Below are positions 60,840 through 64,000 of a stretch of 64,000 bases of DNA, piece by piece. Every line of letters begins with the position of its first letter. Position 1 is the stretch's first letter. The position numbers and the translations under genes are program-made. Below the pieces are notes generated by a model. The model saw nothing but the letters and a program-made list of their open reading frames with translations, was not told where the DNA came from and searched no databases. The stretch covers positions 1 through 64,000 of the forward strand of contig CAYVTZ010000005.1 of NCBI GenBank assembly GCA_964454685.1, read 5' to 3'. Origin of the DNA: CAYVTZ01 sp964454685 (lineage in GTDB: Bacteria > Bacillota > Clostridia > Christensenellales > Christensenellaceae).

Positions 60840-61079
60840 ATGAGCAAACGATACATCAATGTCATCGCGGAATTCTCCCGCGAAGGAAAAATCATGCCGC
60901 TTGCCCTGCGTAGCGAGCTGGGACGCAAATTCGCAATTTCCCGCGTCACCAGCATCATTCCGGCCGCCAGTCAAAAAAGCGGCGGCGCCGGTCTGCGCTA
61001 CACCTGTTACAGCGGCAGCCGTATGTTTTATTTGTTTTTAGAAGAAGAACGCTGGTTTCTGGAATTGCCGGACGCCTAA
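60840..61079 (+). CDS. Small protein of the polymerase operon, function unknown
   Basis: 79 residues, compact, with a basic middle (LRSELGRKFAISRV) and a C-terminal aromatic stretch (RMFYLFLEEERWFLELPD). GGTGAGGA precedes the ATG, 46 bases after the polymerase stop on the same strand. I do not recognise a named domain. Its position suggests a polymerase accessory or regulator, much as small proteins accompany other mutasomes (inference). Confidence 0.75.
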   Translation: MSKRYINVIAEFSREGKIMPLALRSELGRKFAISRVTSIIPAASQKSGGAGLRYTCYSGSRMFYLFLEEERWFLELPDA

Positions 61080-61098
61080 GCCATTGCCCCTTGTCAGG

Positions 61099-61905
61099 CT
61101 ACATTTTTCCCCAAATAAATTGATTGATATAAAAGGCAAAAATCACCGGATGAAAGTAATAGCCATTGTGTGTGCCGGGCAGCACCTGAAATTGCGGTAA
61201 TTCAAACAGCTCTGCATTCTTGCGCACCGTTTCCGGCGGGAAAATTTCGTCGTCCAGTCCGCACATCAGCAGCGTCTCTTTGCTGATTTTAGCGCTCGGC
61301 AATGCCTGCGCCTCAAAGCCGGCAGCGCACAGCGTATCCGCCACACACGCCTCATCGCAGCTCACAAATCGTCCGTGCGGCACGGTGGACGCAATCCCCT
61401 TCAGCCATTTGGGGAATGCCAACTTGGACAGCTCCTTGGATTGGTAGCGCCCCTCCGGTGTAATCAGTTCACGAAAGAATTGTTCCCCCAGGCAGCTGTG
61501 GTATGCAGCGCACATGATAATGCTCTTGCTTACCACGTCATCCAGCTTACCGCGTAGCAGTATGCGCAGCAGCGTCATACCGCCTAGGCTGTATCCCCAC
61601 AGATGCACCCGCGGCGTCGTCTGCTTGCTCTCCACTAGCGCGCGCACCACTTCCTCTTGAAACTGCACCAGTTCGTCGCCGTTTTCAATGGCCGGGCCCT
61701 GCGATTGGTTTGCGCCGTAGCCATGCAGCGGCGTGTGTATCACAATCACTCTGCCGCTTCGCAGCAGCGGCATCAAAGGCAGGTAGTTAAAATAATAGGT
61801 TGCCGCTCCGGTCAGCAAAATGATATCATCCTGTGCGGAATATGTATTGTCAAATTTCATGCAGACAATCGTTCTGCCCTGCACCTGCACTGTAATACGT
61901 TCCAT
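61099..61905 (-). CDS. Alpha/beta hydrolase
   Basis: 268 residues. Nucleophile elbow GYSLGG, acid in CGLDDEIFPP and a C-terminal His in GTHNGYYFHP form the triad. No signal peptide. The substrate is unknown. ATG 61905 has GGAAG upstream. A promoter overlapped by a candidate Rex box lies about 120 bases upstream, so it may be induced at high NADH. Confidence 0.85.
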   Translation of the reverse strand: MERITVQVQGRTIVCMKFDNTYSAQDDIILLTGAATYYFNYLPLMPLLRSGRVIVIHTPLHGYGANQSQGPAIENGDELVQFQEEVVRALVESKQTTPRVHLWGYSLGGMTLLRILLRGKLDDVVSKSIIMCAAYHSCLGEQFFRELITPEGRYQSKELSKLAFPKWLKGIASTVPHGRFVSCDEACVADTLCAAGFEAQALPSAKISKETLLMCGLDDEIFPPETVRKNAELFELPQFQVLPGTHNGYYFHPVIFAFYINQFIWGKM

Positions 61906-62016
61906 CCAAACCACTTCCCGCGGTATCGTATGCCGCGTCCTGTCTCCTGCAAAATTTTTGGCAGAAACCGATCAAAACAACATATTTCGCCCATCGCACC
62001 AAAAAATCGTGTTGAA

Positions 62017-62053
62017 TTGTTATCATTTTAACACAATTTCCTGTACCCTCCAA
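62017..62053 (-). promoter_or_regulatory. Promoter with overlapping candidate Rex operator
   Basis: Minus strand TTGGAG (62053-62048), 17 bases, TAAAAT (62030-62025). The minus strand from 62034 reads GTGTTAAAATGATAACAA, matching 12 of 14 fixed positions of the clostridial Rex box TTGTTAA-N4-TTAACAA, and covers the -10. Confidence 0.6.
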
Positions 62054-62156
62054 GATGCAAAGCCACTCAAGCAACAAAAACACCGCCTTGTTTGTCCCAA
62101 GGCGGCGCAGTGTATCTATGCGACTTCGCGCCATTGCACATCCACACGGACAGGCG

Positions 62157-62930
62157 CTATTTCCGAATCACAAATGCCTGCTGAATGCCAAAGTTTCCGC
62201 CGGAGTACTTCTTCTCCAATTCATAAAAATCTTTGTTGATGGGGTTGGAATACCCCTCAAAGCTGGTGTAATCTGTCGCCAGCTCGCGCAGCAACCGCGA
62301 TCCAACATAGTAGACAGACGAAAAGTCCACCCGCTCATACGCATATCCCAGCTCTTGCAAAAACGTCTCCATCCGCGCGATCTTGATGTAGCGGTTGAAG
62401 TCATGTTCCACCAGCGGCGGAAGCTGTGCCACCGCGCGCAGCGCGTTCAGCCGGGTCAGCGGCTCCCAAAACGCCTCAGAAAACACCACGGTGCCGCCCT
62501 TCTTGCAGACGCGCAAGCACTCGGTAAAAGCCTGCTTTTGCTCCTCCCAGTTGGGCAGATTGATGACCACGCGTGTGGTGTACACCACGTCAAAAGATTC
62601 ATCGGCAAATTGCAAGGAACGCACATCTCCCTGTGCAAAGCTGAGTTTATCCGCAAATTCGCTGTTTGCGCGGTTTTCCTGCGCATATTCAATCATCTTT
62701 TCAGAAAAGTCCACGCCCGTCATGGAGCCAACATTGTGTGCCATGCACTGCATGATAGAGGCAAATCCATTTGCGCAGCCCACGTCCAGCACGTGGTCGC
62801 CATCCTTAATGTAGTGGGAAATATTCTCCGTTTCCAGCTTGATCGCGCACTCATCTCCCCATGACACAAAATGCGACAGCTTATATTTTTCGGCATTGCT
62901 ATCCCAAAAATCTTTGATAAAATTACCCAT
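62157..62930 (-). CDS. SAM-dependent methyltransferase (UbiE/class I type)
   Basis: 257 residues. Motif I HVLDVGCANGFAS, followed by TGVDFSEKMIEYA and FDVVYTTRVVINLPNWEEQ, typical of class I small-molecule methyltransferases. The C-terminal third has no diagnostic motif, so the substrate is unknown. ATG 62930 has GGAG upstream; a longer in-frame reading to 63074 crosses the promoter and is rejected. Confidence 0.88.
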   Translation of the reverse strand: MGNFIKDFWDSNAEKYKLSHFVSWGDECAIKLETENISHYIKDGDHVLDVGCANGFASIMQCMAHNVGSMTGVDFSEKMIEYAQENRANSEFADKLSFAQGDVRSLQFADESFDVVYTTRVVINLPNWEEQKQAFTECLRVCKKGGTVVFSEAFWEPLTRLNALRAVAQLPPLVEHDFNRYIKIARMETFLQELGYAYERVDFSSVYYVGSRLLRELATDYTSFEGYSNPINKDFYELEKKYSGGNFGIQQAFVIRK

Positions 62931-63012
62931 TCCAACGCTCCATTCTTTCGGCGGCGGCATCGGTGTGCCGCAAGGCGAACTCCCGATTGCCCTTGATATT
63001 CCTATTCTTATT

Positions 63013-63041
63013 ATTATATCCGAAAACCACGCAGTTTGTAA
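63013..63041 (-). promoter_or_regulatory. Promoter of the methyltransferase gene
   Basis: Minus strand TTACAA (63041-63036), 17 bases, TATAAT (63018-63013). Confidence 0.82.
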
Positions 63042-63077
63042 AGATGCCAAATCACGCCCAAAAGAACACAGCATTGA

Positions 63078-63106
63078 TTGACATTTTCCTCTTTTGTTTG
63101 TAGAAT
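63078..63106 (+). promoter_or_regulatory. Promoter of the glycosyltransferase gene
   Basis: TTGACA (63078-63083), 17 bases, TAGAAT (63101-63106). Confidence 0.85.
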
Positions 63107-63138
63107 ATCACTATATTGATATTAGGCGGATATGAAAT

Positions 63139-64000
63139 TTGAAATTATCGTTTGTAATACCCTGCTATTGCTCGTCCTCCATGCTGGAGGATGTGATTTC
63201 GCGTCTGGAACAGTGCTATGCACAAAGGGATCACGAGATCATTTTGGTGAATGATTGTTCTCCGGATGACACATGGGAGAAGATCGAACACCTGTGCGAT
63301 CAGCACCCGCGTGTCAAAGGCGTAGATCTCGCTAAAAATTTCGGGCAACACTGCGCTATCTTGGCCGGTCTGCACGAGGCGCAGGGCGATATCATCATCT
63401 GTTTGGATGACGACGGTCAAACCCCGCCGGAAGAGGCCTACAAACTGATTCAAGCAGTGGAAGCAGATGGCCACGATATTGCCATCGCACGCTATGAAAT
63501 CAAGCAGCACAGTGCGTTTCGCAATTTCGGCAGCCGTGTCAACGATAAAATGGCTTGTTCACTCATCGGCAAGCCCAAGGATTTGTTCTTGTCCAGTTTT
63601 GTCGCATTCAAACGCTTTGTGCGCGATCAAATCTGTCAGTATACCTTCCCCTACCCCTACATCAGCGGGATGCTGCTGCGTACCACCAAAGACATCGTCA
63701 ACATAGATGTCGATCATCGGGAACGGCAGGAGGGCAACTCCGGCTATACGCTGTCCAAATTGTTGGCGTTGTGGTTCAACGGTTTCACCAACTTTTCCAT
63801 CAAACCGCTGCGCATTGTCACCTTCCTCGGCGCGATTATCGCGCTCATCGGCTTTATACTGGGCGTCTATTCCATCGTCACCAAAGTCATCAATCCCGCC
63901 ACGCCGCTCGGCTGGGCGTCCACCTTTACGGCAACGGTGTTCATCGGCGGCTTGATTCTTCTTGTGTTGGGCTTGATCGGCGAATACATCGGGCGCATGT
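63139..64000 (+). CDS. Family 2 glycosyltransferase (GtrB/DPM-like), 3' end outside window
   Basis: 287 codons to the window edge, still open. TTG start at 63139 with AGGCGGA eight bases upstream; the nearby ATG at 63132 is in another frame. Begins KLSFVIPCYCSSSMLEDVI, with EIILVNDCSPDDTW and CLDDDGQTPPEE (DxD-type site) of GT2 enzymes acting on polyprenyl phosphate, and two C-terminal membrane spans (IVTFLGAIIALIGFILGVY; TVFIGGLILLVLGLIGEYIG). It probably loads a sugar onto undecaprenyl phosphate for envelope glycans. Confidence 0.92.
   Translation, partial: MKLSFVIPCYCSSSMLEDVISRLEQCYAQRDHEIILVNDCSPDDTWEKIEHLCDQHPRVKGVDLAKNFGQHCAILAGLHEAQGDIIICLDDDGQTPPEEAYKLIQAVEADGHDIAIARYEIKQHSAFRNFGSRVNDKMACSLIGKPKDLFLSSFVAFKRFVRDQICQYTFPYPYISGMLLRTTKDIVNIDVDHRERQEGNSGYTLSKLLALWFNGFTNFSIKPLRIVTFLGAIIALIGFILGVYSIVTKVINPATPLGWASTFTATVFIGGLILLVLGLIGEYIGRM

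Noticed and set aside
1..64000. tRNA or rRNA genes
   Set aside because: I looked for T-arm patterns and conserved rRNA segments and found none convincing; a covariance-model scan would be decisive.

Overview
The window looks like chromosomal DNA of a member of the class Clostridia (Bacillota). The evidence is a Spo0A homologue, a Rex repressor, Firmicutes-style gene clusters (nth-obgE-yhbY-nadD-yqeK-rsfS and rpmE-DUF1385-prmC-prfA-ywlC-ywlE-rpiB), strong AGGAGG-type ribosome binding sites, sigma-A type promoters with 17-base spacers, several TTG start codons, and lipoproteins and VanW/G5/3D cell-wall proteins typical of Gram-positives. I cannot assign a genus; a deep, poorly cultured Clostridia lineage is my inference. 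I recognised no rRNA or tRNA gene, CRISPR array, complete insertion sequence or prophage.

Layout. 1-11178 is read leftwards: the first codons of tuf, two VanW-family envelope proteins, yjbQ-rex, the rsfS/yqeK/nadD/yhbY/obgE/nth housekeeping operon, a QueG-like iron-sulfur protein and a diaminopimelate decarboxylase. 11352-17440 is mostly rightward: a G5/3D wall protein, a leftward GNAT enzyme, a PfkB kinase, a metallo-beta-lactamase-fold enzyme, a DUF3795 protein with long disordered tails and a lipoprotein. 17510-21784 holds a Ktr/Trk potassium uptake pair, spo0A and a secreted ComEC-like metallohydrolase; the spo0A downstream spacer carries a cluster of DnaA boxes. 21914-25070 is a three-gene glycerol-3-phosphate/FAD oxidoreductase operon with a terminator in its leader. 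25202-29696 has a repeat-rich leader and MATE pump, a class II aldolase, and an acyltransferase/DUF6320 membrane-protein pair. 29696-40302 is translation and housekeeping: upp, rpiB, ywlE, ywlC, prfA, prmC, DUF1385, rpmE, an Rrf2 regulator, several small proteins, and prfB with its programmed +1 frameshift.

40484-47524 contains a CarD-type regulator, a Pro/Thr-repeat surface protein, Tex, a membrane-tailed XRE regulator with two palindromic operators, and a DUF4405 membrane protein. 47660-50760 carries the AmmeMemoRadiSam triad (MEMO and AMMECR1 fused, then the radical SAM partner) followed by a patatin. 50904-57303 encodes envelope functions: a penicillin-binding-like serine hydrolase, an SH3/peptidoglycan-binding protein behind a long hairpin-rich leader, a CtpA protease, a TM1266-type protein and a PrsA-like foldase. 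57308-61079 has a secreted phosphatidylserine-decarboxylase-like protein divergent from a UmuDC-like mutagenesis operon (S24 repressor, Y-family polymerase, 79-residue partner). The window ends with an alpha/beta hydrolase behind a candidate Rex box, a methyltransferase, and a group 2 glycosyltransferase cut by the window edge.

The most promising items for new biology are the hairpin-rich leader at 52479-52800, the AmmeMemoRadiSam fusion and neighbours, the S24/polymerase/79-residue operon with its twin operators, the secreted decarboxylase-like protein, the leader attenuator of the glycerol operon, and the DnaA-box cluster beside spo0A.
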